Positions 24,738 through 34,014 of a stretch of 37,639 bases of DNA are shown here, in pieces (position 1 is the stretch's first letter; each line of letters starts with the position of its first letter). The notes under the pieces are model-generated. The model did not search any database and had not been told where the DNA came from. It saw nothing but the letters and a program-made list of their open reading frames with translations. Position numbers and translations under genes: made by a program. Source of the stretch: an uncultured Alcanivorax sp. (GTDB lineage: Bacteria > Pseudomonadota > Gammaproteobacteria > Pseudomonadales > Alcanivoracaceae); contig CAJXLA010000016.1 in the NCBI GenBank assembly GCA_913055795.1, forward strand, positions 1 through 37,639, in the 5' to 3' direction.

Positions 24738-24741
<4 letters not shown>
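23620..24741 (+). CDS. ntrB: Nitrogen regulation sensor kinase NtrB
   Basis: NtrB phosphorylates or dephosphorylates NtrC under control of PII. The 373-residue protein has an N-terminal PAS domain (about 15-125, LRTGVLLLDEDLTVRYLNPA), the H-box GVAHEIKNPLGGIRGAAQLL with His150, the N-box VVLNIMRNAVQALLE, and G-boxes DNGPGVPDE and SGSGLGLSIAQ. It has no membrane segment, so it is cytoplasmic as expected. ATGs at 23620, 23632 and 23641 are all possible. The stop overlaps the ntrC start by four bases. Confidence 0.97.
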
Positions 24742-26152
<1,411 letters not shown>

Positions 26153-26156
<4 letters not shown>

Positions 26157-26176
26157 CAGTCTGTTTTCAACGGCCT
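26153..26176. repeat. R1-like terminal footprint at the ntrC stop
   Basis: CTAG followed by CAGTCTGTT and TTCAACGGCCT looks like the two R1 ends fused without interior. The TAG of CTAG is the ntrC stop codon. The similarity is short, so a chance match or a terminator cannot be excluded. Confidence 0.3.
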
Positions 26177-26186
26177 TTCCGGTGGA

Positions 26187-26639
26187 TCAGCGATCCAGCG
26201 TGCGCCGACTGGCCATATTCAGCAGTTTCCACTGGCCGTCTTCCAGCGCCCACTCGGACTCGATGCGGTAGAGCTCGCCGTCCTCGGGTAGAAAGCGCGA
26301 ACGCGACGAACTGGTCACCACGGCGCTGAACCAGGCCCGCGCCCGGTCCTTGCGCGACGGCTCCGATTCCACCTTCACGCGGGTCAGCACCACGGAAACA
26401 TTCTGGTGGCGCTTCAACGTCAGCCGAAGCAGGCGTTGCGCTTGCGAGCGCGATAGTGAACGCCCACTACGGTCCAGCTCGAAGTCACCGTGGAGCCGGT
26501 CGAGCACGGGACCCGGGTTGTTGTTCTCCACGGCCCTTTCCATGGAGTCCAGCGCCTTCTCGATATCGTCTTCCGCCGGTGGTGGATCCGAGCAGCCGGC
26601 AAGCAACCCAAACAGCGCGATTGTGATGATCCATTTCAT
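26187..26639 (-). CDS. Conserved lipoprotein, function unknown
   Basis: The 150-residue product has a lipoprotein signal with lipobox LLAGC (Cys16). The mature part starts with an acidic helix (EDDIEKALDSMERAVENNNP), then a domain with alternating strands (VSVVLTRVKVESEP, ARAWFSAVVTSS, GELYRIESEWALEDGQWKLL), which resembles an NTF2-like/SnoaL fold used by many small envelope proteins. I cannot name the family. It converges on ntrC and is divergent from pip, with about 100 bp between the starts. Confidence 0.75.
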   Translation of the reverse strand: MKWIITIALFGLLAGCSDPPPAEDDIEKALDSMERAVENNNPGPVLDRLHGDFELDRSGRSLSRSQAQRLLRLTLKRHQNVSVVLTRVKVESEPSRKDRARAWFSAVVTSSSRSRFLPEDGELYRIESEWALEDGQWKLLNMASRRTLDR

Positions 26640-26737
26640 GGTGTTCGAGGATACCTGTTATGAAGCGTACAAGCTGCCTTTTTTCGTGACCGGCGATTGC
26701 CTATGCTGCGTGCTTTTCTCGGACTGATGGACAACCC

Positions 26738-27664
26738 ATGAGCCTGTTCCCCGAAATCGAGCCCCGCATCGCCGAATTCCTGGCCGTGGGCGATGGCCAT
26801 GAACTCTATGTGGAGGAATGCGGCCATCCCCGGGGCATTCCCGTGGTGGTTCTCCATGGCGGCCCGGGTGCCGGTGCCGGTCCGCACATGCGGCGCTACT
26901 TTGACCCCGATCGCTGGCGCATCATCGTCTTTGATCAGCGCGGCACGGGTCGTTCGCGCGCGCGCGACAGCCTGGCGGCCAATACCGCGGCTCACCTGGT
27001 CGCGGACATGGAAGTGATCCGGCGGCATTTCAACATTGATCGGTGGTTACTCTGGGGCGGCTCCTGGGGCGCGACCCTGGCCCTGCTCTATGCCCAGACT
27101 TATCCGGAACACAGTCTGGGCCTGGTATTGCGCGGTGCTTTCCTGGGCCGGCGGCGGGATCTGGACTGGTTGCTCCATGACGGCGCCGGGCGGGTGTTTC
27201 CCGCGGCCTGGGCGGATTTCGTCGGCGCGTTGCCCCAAGCGGAACGGCATGACCCGGTGGCCGCCTATCACCGGCGTCTGGTCGACAACCCCGATGAAGA
27301 GGTGGACGCCTGGGCCCGGCGCTGGAATGCCTGGGAAGCGGCCTGTTCCACCCTGATCCCGGGCGAGCCCGGTGGTGCGGTGAATCTGTCCATGGCGCGA
27401 ATCGAATGCCATTATTTTCATAATCAGAACTTCCTGACGGAAAATGTCCTGCTGGCCCATCTGGGCACTATCCGGCATCTACCCGCGATCCTGATTCACG
27501 GCCGTTACGACATGGTCTGCCCCCTGGAACAGGGTCGGGCTTTGCATGAGCGCTGGCCGGGATCGGACCTGCGGGTGGTGGAACAGGCCGGGCATTCGGC
27601 CCGGGAGCCCGGGATTGAAGCGGCGCTGGTGAACGCCGCGCGCGACATGGAGGCCCGGCTGTGA
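26738..27664 (+). CDS. pip: Proline iminopeptidase (S33 alpha/beta hydrolase)
   Basis: The enzyme removes N-terminal proline from peptides. The 308-residue protein has the oxyanion segment [28 protein letters not shown], the nucleophile Ser in [10 protein letters not shown] (about residue 109), the Asp in [12 protein letters not shown] and the His in EQAGHSARE. Length and motifs agree with bacterial monomeric prolyl aminopeptidases. The stop overlaps the dtd start (GTGA), so the two are coupled. Confidence 0.94.
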   Translation: MSLFPEIEPRIAEFLAVGDGHELYVEECGHPRGIPVVVLHGGPGAGAGPHMRRYFDPDRWRIIVFDQRGTGRSRARDSLAANTAAHLVADMEVIRRHFNIDRWLLWGGSWGATLALLYAQTYPEHSLGLVLRGAFLGRRRDLDWLLHDGAGRVFPAAWADFVGALPQAERHDPVAAYHRRLVDNPDEEVDAWARRWNAWEAACSTLIPGEPGGAVNLSMARIECHYFHNQNFLTENVLLAHLGTIRHLPAILIHGRYDMVCPLEQGRALHERWPGSDLRVVEQAGHSAREPGIEAALVNAARDMEARL

Positions 27665-28098
27665 AAGTTTTGCTGCAGCGCGTGACTGAAGCCCGGGTCA
27701 CGGTGGATGACGAAACAGTGGGGGCCGCGGGACCGGGTCTGTTGTTGTTCCTGGGCGCGGAAAAAAACGATGACGACGAGCAGGCCGTGCGGCTCGCCCG
27801 GCGCGTGCTGGGTTATCGCGTCTTCGCCGATGACGCAGGGAAGATGAATCGCAGTGTGCTGGACGCGGGCGGCGAACTCCTCGTGGTGCCGCAATTCACC
27901 CTGGCCGCGGACACGCGCAAGGGTACGCGGCCGAGCTTCAGCAGCGCGGCGCCCCCGGAGCAGGGCGAGCGCCTCTATGAAGCCTTTTGGCAGGCATTGC
28001 GCGAAGGCGGGATCATGCCGGCCACGGGCCGTTTCGGCGCGGATATGCAAGTGCAGCTGATCAATGACGGTCCGGTAACCTTTCTGCTGGAGTCGTGA
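27661..28098 (+). CDS. dtd: D-aminoacyl-tRNA deacylase
   Basis: Dtd hydrolyses D-amino acids wrongly attached to tRNA. The 145-residue protein has the family opening [20 protein letters not shown], the [21 protein letters not shown] block with the catalytic PQFTL, the chirality-proofreading-like GRFGADMQV, and ends with [11 protein letters not shown]. The start is GTG at 27661, which lies within the pip stop codon. Pairing with a prolyl peptidase is seen in some gammaproteobacteria. Confidence 0.97.
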   Translation: MKVLLQRVTEARVTVDDETVGAAGPGLLLFLGAEKNDDDEQAVRLARRVLGYRVFADDAGKMNRSVLDAGGELLVVPQFTLAADTRKGTRPSFSSAAPPEQGERLYEAFWQALREGGIMPATGRFGADMQVQLINDGPVTFLLES

Positions 28099-28139
28099 CC
28101 TCGGCCACGCCGGTGTTCAATTGGCAAGCGAAAGGGCTG

Positions 28140-28167
28140 TTGCAAAGGGGGCGTGCTGGCCTATGAT
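28140..28167 (+). promoter_or_regulatory. Sigma-70 promoter of the DUF3015 gene
   Basis: TTGCAA (28140-28145) and TATGAT (28162-28167) are separated by 16 bp. They lie 69 bp before the ATG of the DUF3015 gene, so a leader of about 60 nt is expected. Confidence 0.6.
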
Positions 28168-28236
28168 TGGGTGGAACCTGTCCTTCCGATCGGGGGGATC
28201 ACAGGGACCGCTACCACAGAAAATGGAGAGGTGATC

Positions 28237-28719
28237 ATGAAACGAGTACTGATGGCAGCCGTAATGCTGGGCGCTTCCATGCCGGTCTTTGCCACGGCGC
28301 CGGGCGGGCCGGGCTGTGGCTGGGGCAACATGCTGTTTGAAGGCCAGTCGGGCCTGCCGATTCATCTGGTTGCAACGATCGTGAACGGCACTTCCGGCAA
28401 CAAGACCTTTGGCATGACCTCGGGCACCAATGGCTGCAGCACCAGTGGTGCACTGGCCTATGACGGCGAAAGCATGCTGGCCATGAACGGCATGGTGGAA
28501 GAAGTGGCTCAGGACATGGCCACCGGCGAGGGCGATGCCCTGACCGCGCTGTCCGTATCCATGGGCATTGCCGAGCAAGACCGTGCACGCTTCCAGCAGG
28601 TCATGCACGAAAACTTCGCGACCGTCTTCCCCAGTGATGACGTTACGGCCGCCGATGTCATGAACAACATCGTCACCGTCATGAAGCAGGACCGGGAGCT
28701 GGCCACCTACGTGGGCTGA
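28237..28719 (+). CDS. DUF3015 family secreted protein
   Basis: The 160-residue protein has a signal peptide (MKRVLMAAVMLGASMPVFA) and the DUF3015 hallmark GPGCGWGNMLFEGQSGLPIH followed by IVNGTSGNKTFGMTSGTNGC. The second half (EEVAQDMATGEGDALTALSV) is helical. The ATG at 28237 is preceded by GGAGAG with a six-base spacer. The family is periplasmic and of unknown function. It is often next to a DUF4105 gene, as here. Confidence 0.92.
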   Translation: MKRVLMAAVMLGASMPVFATAPGGPGCGWGNMLFEGQSGLPIHLVATIVNGTSGNKTFGMTSGTNGCSTSGALAYDGESMLAMNGMVEEVAQDMATGEGDALTALSVSMGIAEQDRARFQQVMHENFATVFPSDDVTAADVMNNIVTVMKQDRELATYVG

Positions 28720-28728
28720 ATCCGGCCG

Positions 28729-28751
28729 GGGTCCCGTCCGCGGGGCCCTTC
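28729..28751 (+). terminator. GC-rich hairpin between DUF3015 and DUF4105
   Basis: GGGGTCCCG TCC GCGGGGCCC forms a strong stem with one G-T pair, followed by TTCCCCT. It would at least reduce transcription into the downstream gene, so DUF3015 may be expressed more strongly. Confidence 0.45.
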
Positions 28752-28807
28752 CCCTACCGAAGGATCGGCGCGCTTGAGCACGCCGATGCACAAAGATTCA
28801 TCGCCTT

Positions 28808-30637
28808 ATGCCTTATTTTCTCGGCGTCCTGTTGCTGACGCTAGCCGCTGTTGTGCGTGCGGAACCGGCCGCGGCGTTGTCCGAGCTGGCGGACCATCCG
28901 CGCTGGCAGGCCCTGCTGCATATCAACCTGGGCGGTACCCTGCGTGACCGGGGCAACAGCTATGTGGACGATACCGACTTCTTTCTTGCCGAAAACGGCA
29001 AGACCGATGCGCGCGCGGAACTTGTCGCCAGCCGCAAGGCATTGCAACAGAAAGACAGTGACCAGCGCTGCCATTTTCCGGCCCGCTATCGCTTTCTCGC
29101 GGAACAATTGAACTGGAACGAAGAACAACCCCTGTCGCACTGCGACGAATATCGCGAATGGCGCGAAAACATGCCCACGGGCCAGATGGTGCTCGTCTTT
29201 CCGGCCGCTTACCTCAATAGTCCATCGTCCATGTTCGGTCATACCCTGTTGCGCCTGGACGAAAAACCGGATCCCGACTCGAAATGGTTGTCGAAGGCCA
29301 TCAACTTCGGCGCCCAGGTGGATCAGGGTGACAATTCCCTGTTCTATGTCTGGAAGGGACTGGCCGGCGGCTACCCGGGGCGGTTCTCCGTGGTTGCCTA
29401 TGCGCAGAAGATCCGTGAATACGCGCATCTGGAAAACCGGGACATGTGGGAGTATGCCCTGGACCTGGAGCCGCGGGAACTCGACTGGGTGGTGCGCCAT
29501 CTCTGGGAACTGCGTGACATCAATTTCGATTATTTCTTTTTCGACGAAAACTGCTCCTACCGGTTGCTGGAGCTGGTGCAGGTGGCGCGTCCGCGTGCGC
29601 GTCTGATGACGGAGTTGCGCTTCGCCGAATTGCCGGTGAAAACCGTACGCGCGCTGCGGGACGCGGATCTGATTACCGAGCGTCGCTACCAGCCATCCAA
29701 GGCCGCCGAACTGGAACACCTGGCGGGGCGGCTGGGCCCGGCCGAGAAGGACCTGGCGCAACGTCTGCGGGATAACCCGGATGTGGCCGATAGCGAAACC
29801 TTTCAGGCCTTTCCGCCCGAACGTCGTCATCTCATGGCGCAAACGGCGTATCAGGCGCGGCGTTTTGAAAACCGGGAAGGTCAACGCGAGGAGGATCAGG
29901 CCGGCAAGAGTTTTGCGCTGCTGCGTGTCATTCAGCGCAATCCCGCGCCCGAAACCGGATCGGTGCCGGAACCGGAACCACCCGAAAGCGGACACCGGAC
30001 CCAGATGGTGCGCCTGGGCGGCGGTCTGGACGAGGACCGCGCCTTCGGTGAGCTGGGCTGGCGGCTGACCTATCATGATGTGCTCGATCCGATTACCGGC
30101 TTTCTGCCCGGTGCCGGTATCGAGGGCCTGGATCTGCGTCTGCGCTCCACGGATTCGGGCCCACTCAAGCTGGAACAGCTCGATCTGGTGCATATTCGCT
30201 CGCTGTCGCCACGTGATGCCTTCGTGAAACCCGTGTCCTGGTATGTCCATGCCGGCTGGGAGCGTGCGCGCGCCGACGGGCGCCGTCACCCGACCCGTTT
30301 TCTGGAGGCCGGACCGGGGCTGGCCTGGCGGACGGGCGGTGTCATGCCCTATGGTTTTGCCATTGCCCGGGCCGAACATGCTTCGCCCTGGACCCCCTTG
30401 ATCGAGACCGGCGCCGGTGCCGAGCTGGGCCTGCTGTATCAGCAACCCGGCCTGCAGGCGGATCTGAGCGCGCGCGGCGTCTATTTCGAAAACGACTTCC
30501 GGCGTCATCGTTTCCGTGCCCGGGTTACACTGCCGTTGTCGCAGAATCAGGCCCTGCGCGGCGTGTGCGAACGCAACGGCTGGCGCGGTGGCGAGCGGGA
30601 TGAATGCCGGCTGGAATACCGGCACTATTACGACTAG
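28808..30637 (+). CDS. DUF4105 (Lnb N-terminal periplasmic) domain protein
   Basis: The 609-residue protein has a signal peptide (MPYFLGVLLLTLAAVVRA). The DUF4105 domain spans about residues 120-290, with PSSMFGHTLLRLDE and FFDENCSYRLLELV, whose His and Cys resemble a papain/NlpC-like pair. A C-terminal half (about 390-609) alternates short strands and aromatic residues, which may form a beta-barrel in the outer membrane. No clear ribosome site precedes the ATG. The stop codon TAG (30635-30637) lies in the CTAG flank of repeat R1, so the last residues may have been set by that insertion. Confidence 0.85.
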   Translation: MPYFLGVLLLTLAAVVRAEPAAALSELADHPRWQALLHINLGGTLRDRGNSYVDDTDFFLAENGKTDARAELVASRKALQQKDSDQRCHFPARYRFLAEQLNWNEEQPLSHCDEYREWRENMPTGQMVLVFPAAYLNSPSSMFGHTLLRLDEKPDPDSKWLSKAINFGAQVDQGDNSLFYVWKGLAGGYPGRFSVVAYAQKIREYAHLENRDMWEYALDLEPRELDWVVRHLWELRDINFDYFFFDENCSYRLLELVQVARPRARLMTELRFAELPVKTVRALRDADLITERRYQPSKAAELEHLAGRLGPAEKDLAQRLRDNPDVADSETFQAFPPERRHLMAQTAYQARRFENREGQREEDQAGKSFALLRVIQRNPAPETGSVPEPEPPESGHRTQMVRLGGGLDEDRAFGELGWRLTYHDVLDPITGFLPGAGIEGLDLRLRSTDSGPLKLEQLDLVHIRSLSPRDAFVKPVSWYVHAGWERARADGRRHPTRFLEAGPGLAWRTGGVMPYGFAIARAEHASPWTPLIETGAGAELGLLYQQPGLQADLSARGVYFENDFRRHRFRARVTLPLSQNQALRGVCERNGWRGGERDECRLEYRHYYD

Positions 30638-30901
30638 CAGGCTGTTGAATAACCCCTTGCGCACTCAGCGTGGCCTGAAGCGTTCAGCTGGTGTACTTTG
30701 TGGCGACGGACAGGGTGGTTCCCTTTCCGAGCGACAAAGTGCAGCAGATGGGCGCTTCAGGCCGCGCCCGGCGAGGCTTTCAGGCTGGCCCGCACTCATC
30801 GTTGCCCTTTTTCGACGGGACCGAGCCCCGCCTTCAAAAGGGCGCCTCGATTGCGAACCAGCCTGAAAGCCTGAGTACGCAACGGGTTTTTCAACAGCCT
30901 G
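30638..30901. repeat. Dispersed repeat R1, complete copy (MITE-like)
   Basis: The 264-bp element has terminal inverted repeats CAGGCTGTTGAATAACCCC and, on the opposite strand, CAGGCTGTTGAAAAACCC. Two inner inverted repeats are GGCCTGAAGCG/CGCTTCAGGCC (left half) and GGCTTTCAGGCTGG/CCAGCCTGAAAGCC (right half). The flanks are CTAG and CTAA. No transposase or other coding capacity is present. Other copies in the window are 1-74, 37502-37639 and a diverged one at 15777-15956. Confidence 0.9.
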
Positions 30902-30915
30902 CTAAGGGGGATCAC

Positions 30916-31809
30916 GTGCTCAAGCGAATCGGACGTGGACTGTCTCTGGTGCTGTTGTCACTGACCATGACCGGATGTACCAGCCTCTTTTTCTACCCCA
31001 TGGAAGACTGGGTCCAGAACCCGGCGCGGCAGGGGCTGGCCTATGAGGACGTGGTGCTGATCCACGAGGACGGTCTGCGCATTCACGGTTGGTGGCTGCC
31101 CGCCCGGGGCGAGGTTCAGGGTACGGTCTATTTTCTCCATGGCAATGCCCAGAACATCAGCACCCACATGATGAATGTGGCCTGGCTGCCGGAAGCGGGC
31201 TACCAGGTTTTCATGCTGGATTATCGCGGCTATGGCTTGTCTGAAGGTGAACCTTCACTACCCGAGGTCTTCTCGGATATCCGCCTGGGCCTGGACTGGC
31301 TGCACAATTCCGGCCGCCTGGGCCAGGCGCCGCTGATCGTGTTCGGCCAGAGCCTGGGTGGGGCCATGGGCGTGAAGGTGCTGGCGGAAGAGGGTAATCC
31401 GGAGCGTGTGGACTGTGTATTGCTGGAGGCGGTCTTCAGCGGATATTCGCAGATCACCCGGGATGCCATGAGCCAGAGCTGGCTGCTGTGGCCCTTCCAG
31501 TGGCCCGTGGCGGCGTTGATGCCGGATCAGTGGAATCCGGAGGACCATATCGGCAAGCTTGCCGGTACGCCGCTGTTTTTGATGCACAGCAGCGAGGACC
31601 AGATCGTGCCCCTCAAACACGGCCGGGCCCTGTTCGATGCCGCGGGCGAACCCAAGGCCTTTCGCAAGCTCGAGGGGGACCATATCGCCGGTTCGCGCAG
31701 CCAGGAGGTCCAGAGCGATATCCGGAGTTTCCTCCAGCGCCATTGTCCCGCGCCGGAGAAGGATCAGGATGTGTCCGCCCCGGGCGAGCTGCGCCGGTAC
31801 CGGTTCTAG
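30916..31809 (+). CDS. Alpha/beta hydrolase lipoprotein
   Basis: The 297-residue protein has a lipoprotein signal with lipobox MTGC and an alpha/beta hydrolase fold of the BEM46/YfhR type. Signatures are YFLHGNAQNISTHM (oxyanion), DYRGYGLSEG, the nucleophile Ser in FGQSLGGAMG, the Asp in SSEDQIVPLK and the His in EGDHIAGS. The start is GTG 30916 with AGGGGGA just upstream; the frame continues back into repeat R1 but is not coding there. Only about 14 bp separate the R1 end from the start codon, so the native promoter may have been displaced. Substrate unknown. Confidence 0.88.
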   Translation: MLKRIGRGLSLVLLSLTMTGCTSLFFYPMEDWVQNPARQGLAYEDVVLIHEDGLRIHGWWLPARGEVQGTVYFLHGNAQNISTHMMNVAWLPEAGYQVFMLDYRGYGLSEGEPSLPEVFSDIRLGLDWLHNSGRLGQAPLIVFGQSLGGAMGVKVLAEEGNPERVDCVLLEAVFSGYSQITRDAMSQSWLLWPFQWPVAALMPDQWNPEDHIGKLAGTPLFLMHSSEDQIVPLKHGRALFDAAGEPKAFRKLEGDHIAGSRSQEVQSDIRSFLQRHCPAPEKDQDVSAPGELRRYRF

Positions 31810-31818
31810 GGGTGGGCC

Positions 31819-32490
31819 ATGGGTGCTGGTGCCGTCAACACGCGAGTCTGGGCGGCGCTGCTGTTCGTAGGCCTGGCCTGCTTGGCCATCCGGGCGGAAG
31901 CGGGTTGTCCGGCCGCCGACACCGGCATCCAGGTGGTGCGCCACCGCTGGCATACCGGCATCGTGATTCCGGCCGATTCGGTACAGCCACCCCTGACCTT
32001 TCTGCGTGAGGCCTTTCCCGAGGCCCGCTATCTGGAATTCGGCTGGGGCGATACGGATTTCTACCGCAACACCGACAACCTCTGGCTCATGCTCAAGGCG
32101 CTGTTCTGGCCCACGGATACCGTGCTCCATGTGGTGGGGCTGAAAAAGGCCCCGGCGCGCCTGCCCCATACCGCCCTGGCGGCGGTGCCGATCACGCCCG
32201 CGGGCATGACGGATCTGCAGCAGGCGCTGGCGGACAGCTTTGCCCGCTCGGACGAAGGTAAGCCGATGGTGATGGAACCCGGCCTGTACGGCGACAGCTT
32301 CTTCTACCGCGCCCGGGGCAGATTCTGGCTGGGCCGCACCTGCAACACCTGGACCGCACAAATGCTCGCCGCCGCCCGCAAACCCGTTCGCACCTTTGCG
32401 GCCCTGACCGCCGGCGGTGTGATGGACCAGGTGCGGGATCTGGACAGCACCTGTACCGAAAAGCAAAGCGGGAGTCAGGATCACTATTGA
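31819..32490 (+). CDS. DUF2459 family protein
   Basis: The 223-residue protein has a signal peptide (VWAALLFVGLACLAIRAEAG). The DUF2459 (TIGR02117) core includes VVRHRWHTGIVIPADS, YLEFGWGDTDFYRN and GRTCNTWTAQML. The conserved His and the Cys-Asn-Thr-Trp motif suggest a papain-like thiol fold, though no activity has been shown to my knowledge. It lies nine bases after the hydrolase gene and is cotranscribed. It is followed by MITE-like element R6. Confidence 0.88.
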   Translation: MGAGAVNTRVWAALLFVGLACLAIRAEAGCPAADTGIQVVRHRWHTGIVIPADSVQPPLTFLREAFPEARYLEFGWGDTDFYRNTDNLWLMLKALFWPTDTVLHVVGLKKAPARLPHTALAAVPITPAGMTDLQQALADSFARSDEGKPMVMEPGLYGDSFFYRARGRFWLGRTCNTWTAQMLAAARKPVRTFAALTAGGVMDQVRDLDSTCTEKQSGSQDHY

Positions 32491-32534
32491 CCTGTGTCAC
32501 GTGACAGATCACACTTCCCTTATGATAAAGATGG

Positions 32535-32804
32535 GGAACCTCTGGTTCATTCATACGTGGATTTGCCATTGCCATTTTTCGTCTGGATCAAGGCGCGCCG
32601 ACGCCGCCGTACTGCCTGTACGGGTAGGAGGCGCAACGCCGAGCCAGACGAAAAACGGCATGGCCCCGGAGGGGTTTCGCTCAAAATCGCGCTCTACTTT
32701 GTTGCGCACTTTGACAAGGGCTAAGGCCATTGCCTGCAGCGCGCGCCGCGTAGAGCACGATTTTGAGCGAAACAAATCTCACGTATGAATGAACCAGAGG
32801 TTCC
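32535..32804. mobile_element. MITE-like element R6 fused to the higB start
   Basis: The 270-bp element has perfect 25-bp terminal inverted repeats (32535-32559 and 32780-32804, starting GGAACCTCTGGTTCATTCAT). Inside are two further nested inverted repeats: TTTCGTCTGG/CCAGACGAAA and GTTTCGCTCAAAATCG/CGATTTTGAGCGAAAC-like arms. TGG on both sides may be a 3-bp target duplication. It codes for nothing convincing. The right terminal repeat contains the ATG of the downstream higB gene. Confidence 0.85.
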
Positions 32805-33070
32805 TGGACAAACGTAGCCGGGATCTCTTCTTGCATGGGAGTGCCCGGAAATTCCCGGCGGATCTGGCATCCAGGGCCGCCCGGAAGCTGGAATATATTC
32901 ATTTGGCCAGCTGTCTGGATGATCTGAAGGTGCCGCCGGGCAATCGTCTTCATGCGCTTTCGGGTAACCGCAAGGGAGCGTTTGCCATCGCCATCAATGA
33001 TCAATGGCGGATCTGTTTCCGGTTTGAAGACGGCAATGCCTATGATGTTGAGGTGTGCGATTATCATTGA
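32789..33070 (+). CDS. higB: HigB-type toxin (RelE superfamily)
   Basis: The 93-residue protein is a RelE/HigB-like endoribonuclease toxin. Family signatures are RFLDKRSRDLFLHG at the N-terminus, LHALSGNRKGAFAIAINDQW in the middle and WRICFRFEDGNAYDVEVCDYH at the end. The first five codons (MNQRF) lie within the right terminal repeat of element R6; relatives usually start MI.SF. No ribosome binding site is visible before the ATG, since that DNA belongs to R6. The toxin gene precedes the antitoxin gene, as is normal for higBA. Confidence 0.93.
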   Translation: MNQRFLDKRSRDLFLHGSARKFPADLASRAARKLEYIHLASCLDDLKVPPGNRLHALSGNRKGAFAIAINDQWRICFRFEDGNAYDVEVCDYH

Positions 33071-33085
33071 GGTGAGGTAGGGATA

Positions 33086-33400
33086 ATGGCGATTGCAAAT
33101 ACTGACACCATGCAACGCAGACCCACACATCCGGGTGCCATGCTTCGCGAGGATTTTCTGCCGGATTACGGTTTGACCGTGGCCCAACTCGCCGGGGCTC
33201 TCGGGGTTTCGCGGCAGTCCGTGAACGAACTGTTGCGCGAACGCCGGGCACTGAGTCCGGAAATGGCGCTGCGCCTGGCGCGCCTATTCGGCAATTCGCC
33301 GGAGTTCTGGTTGAACGCCCAGCGTTCCCTTGATCTGTGGATGGCGGAGCGCATGATCGAGGACGAAGTCGCACGGATTGAGCCGCTGGACGTTGCCTGA
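33086..33400 (+). CDS. higA: HigA-type antitoxin (XRE helix-turn-helix)
   Basis: The 104-residue protein binds HigB and represses the operon. The family start RRPTHPGAMLREDFLPDYGL is followed by the helix-turn-helix LTVAQLAGALGVSRQSVNEL and the LRLARLFGNSPEFWLNAQ block. It lies 15 bp after higB. Its operator cannot be recognised, because the DNA upstream of higB is now element R6. Confidence 0.95.
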   Translation: MAIANTDTMQRRPTHPGAMLREDFLPDYGLTVAQLAGALGVSRQSVNELLRERRALSPEMALRLARLFGNSPEFWLNAQRSLDLWMAERMIEDEVARIEPLDVA

Positions 33401-33486
33401 TTTCATCCCTTGTCCCCGGTCACGTTGACCCTTGCAGTCAGGTACCATCAGGGCCGTTCCGACATTTTTTCGACAGGAGGTAGTCC

Positions 33487-33963
33487 ATGGCTTTCGCGCT
33501 TTCCGATCTGGAAGTCACCACGCCCGCGTTCCGTGATGGCGAGTCCATTCCCGCCAAACACACCTGCGAAGGCGACGACGTTTCGCCCGCGCTGAGCTGG
33601 AAGGGCCTGCCCGAGGAGACGAAATCCGTGGCCGTGTTCTGCCATGACCCGGACGCGCCCCTGGTCAAGCCCGGTGCCTACGGGTTCACGCACTGGTTGA
33701 TCTATAACCTGCCGGCCGGCAGTTCCGGTCTGGAAGAGGCTGCAAGCGAAGGCGCAGAGGGCGTGAACGACGCCGGCAACAGCGGCTACAACGGTCCCGC
33801 GCCGCCGCCCGGACACGGCCTGCACCGCTACTTCTTCTGGGTGCTGGCGCTGGACCAGGAACTCAATCTGGAAGCCGGGCTCACGCTGGAGCAGTTCCTG
33901 GAAAAAGTGGAACCCCATATTCTGGGCATGAACCGCATGATGGGCAGTTACAAGCGCGATTAA
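33487..33963 (+). CDS. YbhB/YbcL family (PEBP) protein
   Basis: The 158-residue protein is a phosphatidylethanolamine-binding-protein-like member (Raf kinase inhibitor family). Signatures are SPALSWKGLPEETKSVAV, HDPDAPLVKPGAYGFTHW and GPAPPPGHGLHRYFFWVLAL. It has no signal peptide. AGGAGG six bases before the ATG supports the start. The biological role of bacterial members is unclear. Confidence 0.95.
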   Translation: MAFALSDLEVTTPAFRDGESIPAKHTCEGDDVSPALSWKGLPEETKSVAVFCHDPDAPLVKPGAYGFTHWLIYNLPAGSSGLEEAASEGAEGVNDAGNSGYNGPAPPPGHGLHRYFFWVLALDQELNLEAGLTLEQFLEKVEPHILGMNRMMGSYKRD

Positions 33964-34014
33964 TGCCCGGCACGGGCTTGCGCGGGTTGGGCAGGGGCCG
34001 GGAGAGCTCGGGCG

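Noticed and set aside
30691-30915. N-terminal extension of the lipoprotein hydrolase
   Set aside because: The frame runs through repeat R1. The GTG at 30916 has a ribosome site and starts a lipoprotein signal.
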